Shown in pieces: positions 26,057-35,170 of a stretch of 64,000 bases of DNA. Where the stretch lies: contig NZ_QQSY01000005.1 of NCBI RefSeq assembly GCF_003351225.1, forward strand, positions 204,741 through 268,740, read 5' to 3'. The notes beneath the pieces are model-generated. The model was not told the origin of the DNA and ran no database searches. It saw only the letters and a list, made by a program, of their open reading frames with translations. This DNA comes from Dyella solisilvae. Lineage in GTDB: Bacteria > Pseudomonadota > Gammaproteobacteria > Xanthomonadales > Rhodanobacteraceae. A program made the translations under genes and the position numbers. Position 1 is the first letter of the stretch, and each line of letters opens with the position of its first letter.

Positions 26057-26971
26057 ATGTACATCGAACCCCATCCTTCGTTGTCCGCCGGCCCGCGGCC
26101 CCCTTTGGTCGAACCCGCACTGGAATCGCTGCTCAACCGCTCCATGCTGCAGGTGCAGGTGATCGCGGAACTCCACCGCTGCGGCTCCTGGTTTCTCGAT
26201 GAGCCACACTACGAATGCGGCCTGTTCCATCTGGTCGGCGTCGGCCACTGCAAAGTGGAAAGCCCGGTGCTTCAGGACGCCATCGAACTGGGCGTGGGCG
26301 ACCTGGTGGTGTTTCCGCACGGCGCCCCGCACCGCCTGAGCGCCGACGACCACGGGCGCGTCACGGAAACCAGCCTGATCTGTGGCGAATTCCGTTTCAT
26401 CGGCGCCGCGCAACATCCGCTGGGGTTCGCCTTGCCTGGCTGCATGGTGATCCGTGCCGGTGGCGCCAGCGCGCCGTTCCGGCAGCTCGCCGCGATGATG
26501 GTGGAGGTGGTGCACGCCGGCTGCGCCGGCCGCCAGGTGTTGCTCAACAAGCTGGCCGACGCGCTGTTCACCTTGGCCATCTGTGATTACGCCGGCGACG
26601 CGGGCGAGCGCCAGGGACTGTTCGCCTCGCTGGCCGATCCGCGCATCGCCAGGGTGCTGCAAGCGGTCTATGACCACCCGGGCAAGGCCTGGACCATGCA
26701 GTCGATGGCGGCAGTGGCCTGCATGTCCCGCTCGGCGTTCGCCGAACGCTTCACGCAACTGATGAAGGTGCCACCGATCCAGTACGTCACGCAGTGGCGC
26801 GTGAGCCTGGCCGAGCAATGGCTGCGCGACCGCCAGCAGTCGGTCGCCGGCATCGCGCAACAACTGGGCTACAGCAGCGAGGCGGCGTTCCGTCGGCTGT
26901 TCAAGCGGGTCAGCGGGGTTTGCCCTGGCCGTGTACGTGGCGAGGGCATTCGGATGGCGACGCTCAATTGA
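26057..26971 (+). CDS. AraC family regulator with N-terminal cupin
   Basis: 304 residues, with AGGAAG before the ATG. An N-terminal cupin_6-type sensor domain (about 20-190; GDLVVFPHGAPHRL) precedes two HTH motifs (about 215-300), including MAAVACMSRSAFAERF and IAQQLGYSSEAAFRRLFKR, the AraC/XylS DNA-binding pair. Members of this branch control efflux or redox genes in response to small ligands. It follows the bufferin operon in the same orientation, so it might regulate it or be co-transcribed, but no operator was identified. Confidence 0.9.
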   Translation: MYIEPHPSLSAGPRPPLVEPALESLLNRSMLQVQVIAELHRCGSWFLDEPHYECGLFHLVGVGHCKVESPVLQDAIELGVGDLVVFPHGAPHRLSADDHGRVTETSLICGEFRFIGAAQHPLGFALPGCMVIRAGGASAPFRQLAAMMVEVVHAGCAGRQVLLNKLADALFTLAICDYAGDAGERQGLFASLADPRIARVLQAVYDHPGKAWTMQSMAAVACMSRSAFAERFTQLMKVPPIQYVTQWRVSLAEQWLRDRQQSVAGIAQQLGYSSEAAFRRLFKRVSGVCPGRVRGEGIRMATLN

Positions 26972-27047
26972 GTTGCCTGCGTGCCGCGACGGCAGGTGGC
27001 GTGGCGTCCCGGAACGACCCTCAACCGGAGCCGGCAGGCATCAGCCG

Positions 27048-27305
27048 CTAAGGTTCCGGCATCCTGAAACGCGGATCGAGGCCGTTGCGCACGGCGGCCA
27101 TCAACTCGTGGCCAAGCGCCGATACATCGATCGAAAGGTCGCCGCGATCCGGCACGTGGGCGCCATGCATGGGCTCGACACGGTGCACCAGCCGAAAGGA
27201 CAACAGCCGGTCCGCAATCAGCACCGGCATTTGACGCACCCGACCATAATCCAGCCAGAACAGAAAACTCACGTCTTCCTGCATCAACTTGTTCGACCAG
27301 CACAT
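27048..27305 (-). CDS. Small hypothetical protein (85 aa)
   Basis: 85 residues with a good AGGAG site and the same direction as the CBS/BON gene, 32 nt downstream of it. No recognisable domain. There are no signal peptide or membrane helices; the N-terminus MCWSNKLMQEDVSFLFWLDY is aromatic-rich. The spacing and ribosome site support a real third gene of the operon. Function unknown. Confidence 0.6.
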   Translation of the reverse strand: MCWSNKLMQEDVSFLFWLDYGRVRQMPVLIADRLLSFRLVHRVEPMHGAHVPDRGDLSIDVSALGHELMAAVRNGLDPRFRMPEP

Positions 27306-27337
27306 GCAAGACTCCTGGCGCCTTCACTTTGCAACGC

Positions 27338-28033
27338 CTAGAGGTATCCCCTTCTCTGCCCGACGAAGGTCAACTTGTCCTTGACGCCGACGACGCCGGG
27401 GACATTTTCAACCAGCACACGCAATGCATCGCGCATGGCGTCATTGGTCACGACGCCATCCAAATCAACCCTTCCCTCATTGACGGATACCCGGATGGCC
27501 GAGCGGGTGATCCACGGATTCCTGAGCATCTCCTCGTCGATGCGCTGCCGGATATCCGTGTCGGAAACAGCGAGAGCGGCACCCTCCGGCGGCAGCGCAC
27601 TCAGGAAGACCCGAAGCAGGTCCGCGCGGCTGAGCATGCCGATCAGATGGCCATCCCGCGTCACGGGAACGCGCTTGAAGTTACGCTTTTCCATCAGGCA
27701 GACCGCGTCGGCCAGCGGCTGCGACTCGTCAACGGTGACCACGTCCGTGGTCATCAGGTCGCCCACCCGCCGGCTATGGGTGTCGACATACTCCTGCGCC
27801 AGTCGGCGCGGTCCCAGCACGATCTCCAGCCACCGCGGCCGTTTGCGCTGCGTGTCGATTTCCGCCCGCCGCAGCAGGTCGCTCTCGGTCAGTATGCCGA
27901 CCAGGTGGCCCTTGCCATCGACCACCGGCAGGCCGCTTACCTTGGCCCCCAACATGATGCGCATGGCCAGCGACACCGGGTCGCTGACCAGAGCGGTTCG
28001 CACTTGGTAGGTCATGGCGTCGCCGACATTCAT
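27338..28033 (-). CDS. CBS-domain pair plus BON domain protein
   Basis: 231 residues from the ATG at 28033, which has AAGGAGG upstream. Two CBS motifs form a Bateman module: MNVGDAMTYQVRTALVSDPV...GLPVVDGKGHLVGILTESDLL (about 1-65) and RVGDLMTTDVVTVDE...RVPVTRDGHLIGMLSRADLL (about 92-150). A BON domain follows (about 165-225: ITRSAIRVSVNEGRVDLDGVV). Bateman modules bind adenosine nucleotides; BON domains bind phospholipid or help oligomerise. Stand-alone CBS-BON proteins are widespread in proteobacteria and have been linked to stress or energy sensing. There is no signal peptide, so it should be cytosolic. Middle gene of a likely three-gene operon. Confidence 0.88.
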   Translation of the reverse strand: MNVGDAMTYQVRTALVSDPVSLAMRIMLGAKVSGLPVVDGKGHLVGILTESDLLRRAEIDTQRKRPRWLEIVLGPRRLAQEYVDTHSRRVGDLMTTDVVTVDESQPLADAVCLMEKRNFKRVPVTRDGHLIGMLSRADLLRVFLSALPPEGAALAVSDTDIRQRIDEEMLRNPWITRSAIRVSVNEGRVDLDGVVTNDAMRDALRVLVENVPGVVGVKDKLTFVGQRRGYL

Positions 28034-28083
28034 GACACAAGCCTCCTTGACCCGTACAGGCGTGGACAGCACGAGGAGGCATT

Positions 28084-28524
28084 CTAGTTGTTCTTGATGG
28101 AAGGATTGGTGTTCATCGACGGCCCGGCGCCGGCTGTCACGGGTACGCTGTACACCTTGTTGCCGAAACGGGCGAACAACCGGTAGTGCCACTCGCCCTC
28201 GCTGCTCTTGTCGTAGTGATGGTTGTGGACGGTCAGCTGCTTAGTCCCCCGCGGCTCCAGCTTGTGAAAGATCTTTTCGCTGGGGACTCCATCCAGCCAC
28301 TTGAGACCCGGATGCTCGGGGTCATTCAACGCGCAGAACTCTCCGCCGCTGGCGTTGCCGGTGAGTGTCCAGGTAATCGTGTGCGGGTGATTGGTGCCCG
28401 TGATCTTTTCGAATTGATGGTGAAGATGACCCTGCTCGATGACTAGGTAGTTGTCTTCCCCTTCGCGAAATGGGTTGGCGAGCTCGACGTTGATGTTGAT
28501 GTTCTGCGCGTTGTTCTGGCTCAT
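28084..28524 (-). CDS. Hypothetical protein, predicted beta-rich (146 aa)
   Basis: 146 residues, GGGAG upstream of the ATG, 50 nt ahead of the CBS/BON gene. The start is Asn-rich (MSQNNAQNININVELANPF). The rest alternates hydrophobic and polar residues with several His-rich turns (QGHLHHQFEK, HNHHYDKSSEGEWHYRLFARFGNKVYSVPVT), suggesting an immunoglobulin-like beta sandwich. No signal peptide. Similar proteins often read as DUF proteins of unknown role. It is probably the first gene of the CBS/BON operon. Confidence 0.7.
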   Translation of the reverse strand: MSQNNAQNININVELANPFREGEDNYLVIEQGHLHHQFEKITGTNHPHTITWTLTGNASGGEFCALNDPEHPGLKWLDGVPSEKIFHKLEPRGTKQLTVHNHHYDKSSEGEWHYRLFARFGNKVYSVPVTAGAGPSMNTNPSIKNN

Positions 28525-29522
28525 GGTGAACTCCCGTCGGTGAAAGGCTGTGTCTCCGTACCCGTCGGTGCTCCTGCGCTGGTTATTGCCGTGATTGGTC
28601 CGCCCAGCGGTCGCCGCCCGTCCAAGCCGGCAGCCTCGTCTGGAACGTCGTGTTGATCGGATGGGCGATGTGCCCGCAACGTGGCCGGGCGAGCACTTTG
28701 CGATGAGGTTGACTGATCGGCTCGGCGCAGCGCGGAACGATCCCCGCCGTCGTGCGCAAGCTGGCGGACCGAGACGTCAGGCGGCAGCCCTCCGGCGACC
28801 GATGCCGCGAGTCCGCCCAACAGGCAGCCTCGGGGATATGGCTGGCGAATGCGGGGTACCGGAACGCCGGTTCCGCCCGGGGCTGGGCCATGACGCATTG
28901 CTCTCCCGCAGAAGGCGACAGCCCTCCCTGGCCCAAAGTCCCCTGGTCATCCGACCGTCGGGCATGCGAATCCATCTTTCGAGGGTCCGTAGCCGGTACT
29001 GATCGATGCATGCGACGACATCATAAATGTGATCTACGTCACATTTTAATAGTAAGTTTTTTCGATGACGATCAGGTGAAGACCGGCCCCATGGATCAGC
29101 CCAGCCGGGGCTCACCCACACGGACAACGGCGGCGATCGAGGGCGCCATGGCCTGCGCTTGCGGGGGTCGACGGCGAACCTCCGGCTGCTCGCTCTTCTG
29201 CACGCGCCATCACACGCATCCCGCTCCTCAAGAACGTATGGAAGAGATACATTGCTCGAACGAATCCATCAGTCAGTATCACGTACGCCCACGCACGGAT
29301 CGCGAGGGCCCTGGGAAGGGCGGATCATGTGCGGTAGTTCAGTCTTGCAAGACAGCTTTTCCGTCCGCACCCACGACGGGTTGCCCCATGTCTTTGGACG
29401 TCCAAGGCCGGGACGCATCCTTCATGGTTCCCGGACGCGTCCACACCGCGAACATCACCGCGCGACTGGCGCCACCACGCCGCGCCTGCCCTGCAAGACG
29501 CGGCGCTCCCGGGTAGTCGCGA
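28525..29522. other. Gene-poor 1-kb stretch
   Basis: Several overlapping frames on both strands lack ribosome sites, consistent codon use and recognisable motifs, so I see no supported gene. An AT-richer island around 29,015-29,060 holds the Crp/Clp-like palindrome with hexamers resembling -10 boxes on both sides (TTTAAT on plus at about 29,045; TATGAT on minus at about 29,020). The stretch could hold a long leader for the 29,523 operon, an sRNA, or the debris of lost genes. Confidence 0.5.
29025..29046. promoter_or_regulatory. Near-consensus Crp/Clp binding site
   Basis: The core TGTGA-N6-TCACA (29,028-29,043) is flanked by AAA and TTT, giving a perfect 8-bp inverted repeat around the N6. 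This is two bases away from the E. coli CRP consensus palindrome. Xanthomonadales Clp recognises the same core. No gene starts within 470 bp on either side. Confidence 0.8.
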
Positions 29523-29813
29523 ATGGCCATTAGCTACGACGGGTGGCTGATTCTGGGGATCTGCGGACAGGTCGCCTTCTCGGCGCGCTTCCTGCTCCAG
29601 TGGCTCTACAGCGAATACAAGCGATACAGCGCCGTGCCGATCGGGTTCTGGTACATGAGCATCATTGGCGGTGGCGCCCTGCTCGCCTACGCCATCCACC
29701 TGAAGGACCCGGTGTTCATCGTCGGACAGACCGGTGGCGTCCTGATCTATGTGCGCAACCTGCAGCTGCGCCTGCGTGAACGCCGGCGGGAAAGCGTGGG
29801 AGCCACGACATGA
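29523..29813 (+). CDS. Lipid-A-biosynthesis N-terminal (LABN) domain protein 1
   Basis: 96 residues with three hydrophobic helices. The sequence WLILGICGQVAFSARFLLQWLYSE and PIGFWYMSIIGGGALLAYAIHLKDPVFIVGQ is the LABN domain, otherwise found at the N-terminus of some LpxB-like proteins and as short single-domain proteins near glycosyltransferases. It is probably an inner-membrane protein handling a lipid-linked sugar, perhaps as half of a small carrier; this is inference. It overlaps its paralogue by four bases (ATGA). Its ribosome site is weak. Confidence 0.85.
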   Translation: MAISYDGWLILGICGQVAFSARFLLQWLYSEYKRYSAVPIGFWYMSIIGGGALLAYAIHLKDPVFIVGQTGGVLIYVRNLQLRLRERRRESVGATT

Positions 29814-30085
29814 TGCACATCGACAGCCACTCGCTGTGGGTCGCCGCGGGGCTGGCCGGACAAGCCCTGTTCGGGGTCCGCTTCCTGTGGCAATGGCTCT
29901 ACAGCGAAGCGCACGGGCGCAGCCTCATCCCGCGCGCTTTCTGGTACCTGAGCGTGGCCGCGGGCGTGATCATCCTCAGCTACGCGATTCATCGCCAAGA
30001 ACCCGTGTTCATCTTTGGCGAAAGCTTCACCTTGCTGGTGTTCCTGCGAAACCTGCAAATGCTGCGAAAGCAGACCGCAAAGTAA
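29810..30085 (+). CDS. Lipid-A-biosynthesis N-terminal (LABN) domain protein 2
   Basis: 91 residues, a divergent paralogue of the preceding protein with the same three-helix pattern: LWVAAGLAGQALFGVRFLWQWLYSE, AFWYLSVAAGVIILSYAIHRQEPVFI and FLRNLQML. An ATGA overlap links the two genes, as expected for two halves of a heterodimeric membrane complex similar in size to ArnE/ArnF-type flippase subunits. That functional comparison is inference, not homology I can show. It is followed by a GT39 glycosyltransferase. Confidence 0.85.
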   Translation: MMHIDSHSLWVAAGLAGQALFGVRFLWQWLYSEAHGRSLIPRAFWYLSVAAGVIILSYAIHRQEPVFIFGESFTLLVFLRNLQMLRKQTAK

Positions 30086-30126
30086 CGAGCGCACTTTCAT
30101 CGCAGGACACTGCACCGGGAGAACCC

Positions 30127-31653
30127 ATGCAAGAGAGCTTTAACGCCGGGGACGTATCGTTGGAGTCACCGGCCACCGGCAAGAACCTCTCATTGAGGTG
30201 GCTGCTCTTGTTCGGCCTGGTGATCGCCTTCGCGTTCCAGGGCTCTCGCGGCTTGTGGAGCCCCGATGAAGGGAGGTACGTCGGGGTCGCCCTGCAGATG
30301 ATCAGCTCGGGCAACTATCTGGCGCCCGGCTTCAGCCCCACCCAGCTCAATTTCTCCAAGCCTCCGCTCACCTACTGGACCATCGCCGCGTCGCTCCAAG
30401 TGTTCGGCCATAACACCTGGGCGGCGCGCGGGCCCTATGCGCTGGCCTTCGTGTTGACGCTGTGGGTGCTCTACGCGATGGGGAAACGGCTCCAGCCGGC
30501 CAAGCCGTGGTTGCCTGCGCTGGTCTACGGCTGCTCGGTCTTTCCCTTCCTCACCTCCAACGTCATCAGCACGGACGTACTACTGACCCTGATCGAAGGC
30601 TTCGGGGTGCTCGGCTTCGTGCAGGCGCGCCATTCGACCGGAGAGGCGGAACGGCGCCGGGGTCTAACGCTGATGTGGCTCGGCTTCGGCCTGGCCTTTC
30701 TCACCAAGGGCCCGCCCGGCCTGCTGCCTCTGCTCGCCATCCTGATCTACGCGGCGCTGTTCCCGGGTTGGCCCCGCGTGCGCGAGCTGTTCACGCTGAG
30801 CGGCCTCGCGCTGTTCGCCGTGATCGGCCTGACCTGGTATGTCCTGGTGGTGCTGCGCTACCCGTGGCTGCTGCATTACTTCCTGCATCAGGAAGTCTAC
30901 GACCGCATCTTCACGGCCGTGCACCGCCGGCATCCGGGCGCATTCGGGTGGGCCATCGTGTTTCTTCCCGTGCTGATCGTCGGGACGTTTCCCTGGTGGC
31001 TCGGCATGCTGCGCGTGGCGCGCTCGGTGGCCTCGCGGGCCAACTGGCGGGCCTGGCGCGGGCAGAACGCGCCCGAGCCGTTCCTGGCCATGTGGTTCAT
31101 CGTGCCCTTCATCGTGTTCTGCCTCGCGCAGTCGCGCCTGCCGATGTACATCCTTCCCCTGTTCCTGCCGCTATCCCTGTTGATCGCCCGGCAGATGGAA
31201 CGCAGCGTCGACCTGGGTTCGACGCGCTGCCGCGTCCTGCTGATTGCCTGGGTGCTGGTGCTGGTGTCGGCCAAGGCGGTCGCTGCGTATGCGTTTCACT
31301 CTCAGGCAGACAATCGCCTGGCCGCCCGTGAACTGGCTGCTCAGGCCGCTGTCGACAGCTATGAGGCCGTGGTCTTTCTGGAGAACACGTCGGACGTCTA
31401 CTCGCTCGAAGAGCGAACGCCTTGGGGTTTGCGCTTGTACTTGAACCGAACCGTCTACGCCATCGCCTGGTCCACACCGGAGGCCAGCAACGACCTGTGT
31501 GCGGCCCTGAAGGCCAGGCGGCCGACCTTGCTGGTGGTCGATGCCGAAATCAGCGCGCCGGCCGTTGCCAATGTCCTGACACATTGCGGAGTAGCGTCGG
31601 CAACGCCTGCAGGAAGCTGGCGCGGACGATCCCTGCTGAAGACAGCGGGCTGA
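30127..31653 (+). CDS. GT39-type (ArnT-like) membrane glycosyltransferase
   Basis: 508 residues from the ATG at 30,127 (GGGAGAA). About 11-12 transmembrane helices follow a short cytosolic N-terminus. The first periplasmic loop contains LWSPDEGRYVGVALQMISSG, with the catalytic acidic residue of the PMT/ArnT clan, and NFSKPPLTYW. Such enzymes move a sugar from undecaprenyl-phosphate to lipid A, O-antigen or proteins in the periplasm. The two LABN proteins before it and the amidotransferase after it suggest a dedicated surface-glycan modification operon. The donor sugar cannot be told; the C-terminal soluble part is about 110 residues. Confidence 0.88.
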   Translation: MQESFNAGDVSLESPATGKNLSLRWLLLFGLVIAFAFQGSRGLWSPDEGRYVGVALQMISSGNYLAPGFSPTQLNFSKPPLTYWTIAASLQVFGHNTWAARGPYALAFVLTLWVLYAMGKRLQPAKPWLPALVYGCSVFPFLTSNVISTDVLLTLIEGFGVLGFVQARHSTGEAERRRGLTLMWLGFGLAFLTKGPPGLLPLLAILIYAALFPGWPRVRELFTLSGLALFAVIGLTWYVLVVLRYPWLLHYFLHQEVYDRIFTAVHRRHPGAFGWAIVFLPVLIVGTFPWWLGMLRVARSVASRANWRAWRGQNAPEPFLAMWFIVPFIVFCLAQSRLPMYILPLFLPLSLLIARQMERSVDLGSTRCRVLLIAWVLVLVSAKAVAAYAFHSQADNRLAARELAAQAAVDSYEAVVFLENTSDVYSLEERTPWGLRLYLNRTVYAIAWSTPEASNDLCAALKARRPTLLVVDAEISAPAVANVLTHCGVASATPAGSWRGRSLLKTAG

Positions 31654-31690
31654 TCCGGCCCCTTCATCATTCTTTTCCGGGCGGCGAGCC

Positions 31691-33649
31691 ATGTGTGGAA
31701 TCAGCGGCATTCTCTATCGACACCCCACCGGCGCCCGCGTTGACAGCGCCAGGGTGAGCGCCATGCTGTCCGCCATGGCCCATCGCGGCCCCGACGGTGA
31801 CGGCGTCTACGCATGCGACAGGCTGGCCATGGCGGTGAACCGCCTGGCCATCCGCGGCGTCGAGGCGCCGCAACCGCCATTGATGGTGCATCCGTCGGGC
31901 ATCGTGGTCGCCTGCAATGGCGAGATCGACAATCATCGGGAACTGAGGGAGATCCTGGCGCAGCGTGGCCACGTGATTGACCAGACCACCGATGTCGCCG
32001 TCATCGCCCCGCTCTACCTCGAGTACGGCCCCCAATTCCTGGAGCACCTGCAGGGTGTGTTCGCCATCGCGTTGTGGGATGCGCCGCGCAAGCAGCTCCT
32101 GCTCGCCAGGGACCGTGCCGGCGAGCGCCACCTGCTTTACGCGTTGTCCGACGATGCCGTGTGCTTTGCCTCGGAACTCTCCGGGCTCGTCGCGGCCATG
32201 CCGACACCTCCGCAGCTCGATCGCGAGTCTCTCCCGCATTACCTGCAATCCGGCTTCTGCCCGTCGCATCACAGCCTGCTGGCCCACCACCACAAATTGC
32301 AGCCGGGCGAAGTGATCGTCATCGATGCCGCAGGAGCGCGTCACGAGCATTATTGGAAGGCGCCCATCGGTGTGACGCCAAAGTCGGCGCCGGACATGGC
32401 GGCCTTCGACGACATCCTCCGTGGCGCCGTGCTGCGGCAGACCGATATCGATGTGGACTATGGCGTGCTGCTGAGCGGCGGCGTCGACTCCGCCCTGGTC
32501 ACCGCCATTGCCCGCGCGGTACGGCCCGAACGCAAGCTCACCGCCTACTGCGTGCGCTTCGCCGAGACGTCCTTCGACGAAGGTCAGCATGCCGCCGACG
32601 TCGCACAACAATTGGGCTGCGACTTCGTGCCGGTGACACTGCAGCCCGACGACGTACCCGGACGCCTGCACAAGCTGATTGCCGCCACCGGCGAACCCCT
32701 GGCCGATCCCGCATGGATGGCGCAGTCGCTGGTGACTGAACGCGCCTCGCAGGACGTGCACCTCCTGCTGGCCGGCGAAGGCGCGGACGAGTTGTTCGGG
32801 GGCTACCCCACCTACCTTGGCGCGCGACTGCACGGCCGCTTTGAACGTTTGCCCGCCTCCATGCGTGCGGGCATTCGACGTCTGGTGAGCGCGCTGCCGG
32901 TCAGCGACAAGAAAATGACCGTCTCCTTCCTGCTCAAGCAATTCGTCCATGGGCCGGAGCTGGACGGCTTTTCCCGCCACCTGCTGTGGAACGCGCGCAT
33001 CTCACCGGAGTGGCTGCGTCGCCTGGGCTTCGATCCGCCGGGCGACCAGGGCCGGCACACCGCCTGCGACCTGATGGACGCCATTCAGCACTACGATTTC
33101 ACCCACTCGCTGCCCGACGCCCTGCTCGCCAAGGCTGACCGAGGCAGCATGTGCCATGCGGTGGAGATCAGGGGACCTTACCTGGACCGGCAGGTGATCG
33201 AGTTCGCCGCCACGCTGCCGGTGGAGTGGCGAGTGCGGGGGCTCACCACCAAGGTGTTCCTCAAGGCCTTTGCGCAGCGTTACCTGCCGACGTCAGTGGT
33301 CCACCAACGCAAGCGCGGGCTGTCCATACCGTTGTGCCAATGGCTGCACGGACCGCTGCATGGCTGGGCGACCCAGCGACTGTCGGCCTCAGTGCTTGCC
33401 GATGCAGGCATCGACACTACCACCGCTTTGGCGCTGCTCGATGAACACACCCTGCGCCGCGCCGACCACTCGCGCGCCATCTGGGTGCTCGTCGTCCTGA
33501 GCGAATGGCTGGAGTGGCTCGCGCAGCAACAACGCGCCTCCGTCGATCTGTCGCGACGGGCTGACGCACGCCCGCCGCGAGTCGAAGCCGCGCCCCCTGC
33601 CCGGTCACTGGAAGCAAGCGTCGCCCTGCACGCGAACTTCTCGGGCTAG
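31691..33649 (+). CDS. Glutamine-hydrolysing asparagine synthase-like amidotransferase
   Basis: 652 residues. The N-terminal Ntn glutaminase begins at C2 (MCGISGI) with AHRGPDGDG and CNGEIDN (the usual NGEIYN has D for Y). The synthetase half has the PP-loop LLSGGVDS (262-267), LLLAGEGADELFGGYP and KADRGSMCHAVEIRGPYLD. It uses glutamine ammonia and ATP to make an amide. Beside a GT39 transferase it is more likely to amidate a sugar acid or peptide in a surface polymer, as WbpS-type proteins do, than to supply free asparagine. It starts 37 nt after the glycosyltransferase. The last 40 residues are low-complexity. Confidence 0.9.
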   Translation: MCGISGILYRHPTGARVDSARVSAMLSAMAHRGPDGDGVYACDRLAMAVNRLAIRGVEAPQPPLMVHPSGIVVACNGEIDNHRELREILAQRGHVIDQTTDVAVIAPLYLEYGPQFLEHLQGVFAIALWDAPRKQLLLARDRAGERHLLYALSDDAVCFASELSGLVAAMPTPPQLDRESLPHYLQSGFCPSHHSLLAHHHKLQPGEVIVIDAAGARHEHYWKAPIGVTPKSAPDMAAFDDILRGAVLRQTDIDVDYGVLLSGGVDSALVTAIARAVRPERKLTAYCVRFAETSFDEGQHAADVAQQLGCDFVPVTLQPDDVPGRLHKLIAATGEPLADPAWMAQSLVTERASQDVHLLLAGEGADELFGGYPTYLGARLHGRFERLPASMRAGIRRLVSALPVSDKKMTVSFLLKQFVHGPELDGFSRHLLWNARISPEWLRRLGFDPPGDQGRHTACDLMDAIQHYDFTHSLPDALLAKADRGSMCHAVEIRGPYLDRQVIEFAATLPVEWRVRGLTTKVFLKAFAQRYLPTSVVHQRKRGLSIPLCQWLHGPLHGWATQRLSASVLADAGIDTTTALALLDEHTLRRADHSRAIWVLVVLSEWLEWLAQQQRASVDLSRRADARPPRVEAAPPARSLEASVALHANFSG

Positions 33650-33684
33650 CGAAGAGGCAGACTCGGCGCAGCCTCAACCCGGCA

Positions 33685-34608
33685 TCAGCCGCGATGGCCC
33701 AACGCGTAATCGATGGCTGCGCGCACCGCCGCCACCTGGGCGTCGTTGCATTGCTGGGGAGTCGTCCGCGGGCTATCGGGATAGACCTCGGTGGTCGTCG
33801 CATAGCGCGCGTTGGTGATGCCGGCGCACAACGCCCACTGCTTCACCGGATACTTGATCACGCCCGGCAGCAACAGCGGCGCGCCTATGATTTCGCCGCG
33901 TGCGTCGGCTTCCGCGATGTGCGTGACCTTGGCGACGGCCTCGATCACAGCCCGCTGGAATTCGGGCTGCGGGTTGTCGACATCGTCGACCAGATAGAAG
34001 CCATCAGGAACCTCGCCCGGCTCATATTCCTTGCCATCGCGCGCGGCCAATGCGGGACGGAACTCGGATTCATCCGAATCGGTGGTTTCGTGCAGGTCGA
34101 TGTGCATCAGCACGCGATCAACCAGCGGCTCCAGCAAGTTCACCAGCGCCGCCGATTCGCCCGACGGACTGTCCTTGCGGAAATTGCGGTTAGGGTCGAG
34201 GGCGTTGGGGTTCCAGCGATGAATGCGCTCGTACGCCCACGGACTGACGCAAGGCACGACCAACAGATTCGCGCGCCCCTCGTAGTCGCGGCCATGCTGC
34301 TGCACGAACTGCAAGGCGCCATGCACGCCGCTGGTTTCGTAACCGTGCACGCCGCCCGTCACCAGCAACACCGGCAGATCATCGCGCCACTCGCGACTGC
34401 GAATGGCCAGCAACGGGAAATGCTCCACGCCATAGTCCAACGCCCTGTACTCAACCACGTCGAAGCGATCGGCCAACGACTGCACCACGCTCACCACGTC
34501 ATCGACATAGCTGCGCTGCTTCACCTGCCGCGCCAGCCAGGCTGAGCGTTCGGCAGCGCCCCAGGGTTGCCCGGCAACGCCGATCGGATAGAAAGCGTGG
34601 TTGCTCAT
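33685..34608 (-). CDS. M14 family zinc carboxypeptidase-like protein
   Basis: 307 residues from the ATG at 34,608. The zinc site is H-x2-E in GGVHGYETSG plus the later His of MHIDLHETTD; NPNALDPNRNFR is the substrate-binding segment of M14 enzymes. Cytosolic (no signal peptide) single-domain members of this group include aspartoacylase/succinylglutamate desuccinylase relatives and peptidoglycan-recycling carboxypeptidases. The exact substrate is unknown. It is convergent with the amidotransferase gene (35-nt gap). Confidence 0.88.
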   Translation of the reverse strand: MSNHAFYPIGVAGQPWGAAERSAWLARQVKQRSYVDDVVSVVQSLADRFDVVEYRALDYGVEHFPLLAIRSREWRDDLPVLLVTGGVHGYETSGVHGALQFVQQHGRDYEGRANLLVVPCVSPWAYERIHRWNPNALDPNRNFRKDSPSGESAALVNLLEPLVDRVLMHIDLHETTDSDESEFRPALAARDGKEYEPGEVPDGFYLVDDVDNPQPEFQRAVIEAVAKVTHIAEADARGEIIGAPLLLPGVIKYPVKQWALCAGITNARYATTTEVYPDSPRTTPQQCNDAQVAAVRAAIDYALGHRG

Positions 34609-35170
34609 CTTGGACCTTGCGATAGGAAATGCGGCGTACTTTATCACCCACGGCGCCCGGGGCCGGTAGGCATCTTCACGTTCCCCGATGTGGAAGGTCA
34701 AACAGGTTTCGTGGTGTCCTGAAACCACATCAGACACCAGCGTTCCATCGAACTCGAGAAAGCCCGCGCCCAATCGGCAGCAGCCGTTGCCATCGATCCA
34801 ATTCTTGGCCCGAGCCAGATGGCGGATTCAGTCGCCGCCACAGGAACGATAAATCCATCTTCGCGATCGCTACCAAGTCGCATTTCGGGACAGCATATTT
34901 ACCGGTAGTCGCTAGGTATTTCTACTTAATGACTAACCATCAGGCCATAAACAGAAATGCCCCACCCCCGCGATATACGTATTTATACCTGTATTTCGTG
35001 GTTTTCCGCTGGACTGAACCGATCAAATCCAAAGCATTTCCACGCCATGAAAGGCCAATTTCTTTTTACTTTGTTCACGGCGCCTTGGCGAAAATCCTCG
35101 GCACGGAAGGCCATTTTTATCGGGAACCAAGATCGCTTCCGCACAACCAGTCAGCGAGAGGGGAACCACT
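34609..35170. other. 562-bp non-coding, AT-richer intergenic region
   Basis: I see no supported gene. The stretch from about 34,880 to 35,090 is noticeably richer in A and T than the flanks, with TATTTACC, TATACG and TATTTATA-like runs. It probably contains the promoter and leader of the strongly expressed OmpA-like lipoprotein gene. It may also mark an old insertion or deletion boundary between the conserved and accessory halves of the window. Confidence 0.45.

Noticed and set aside
28583..29127. Several 110-140-codon frames in the 28.5-29.5 kb gap
   Set aside because: No ribosome sites, odd composition and mutual overlap on both strands; listed instead as a gene-poor stretch.
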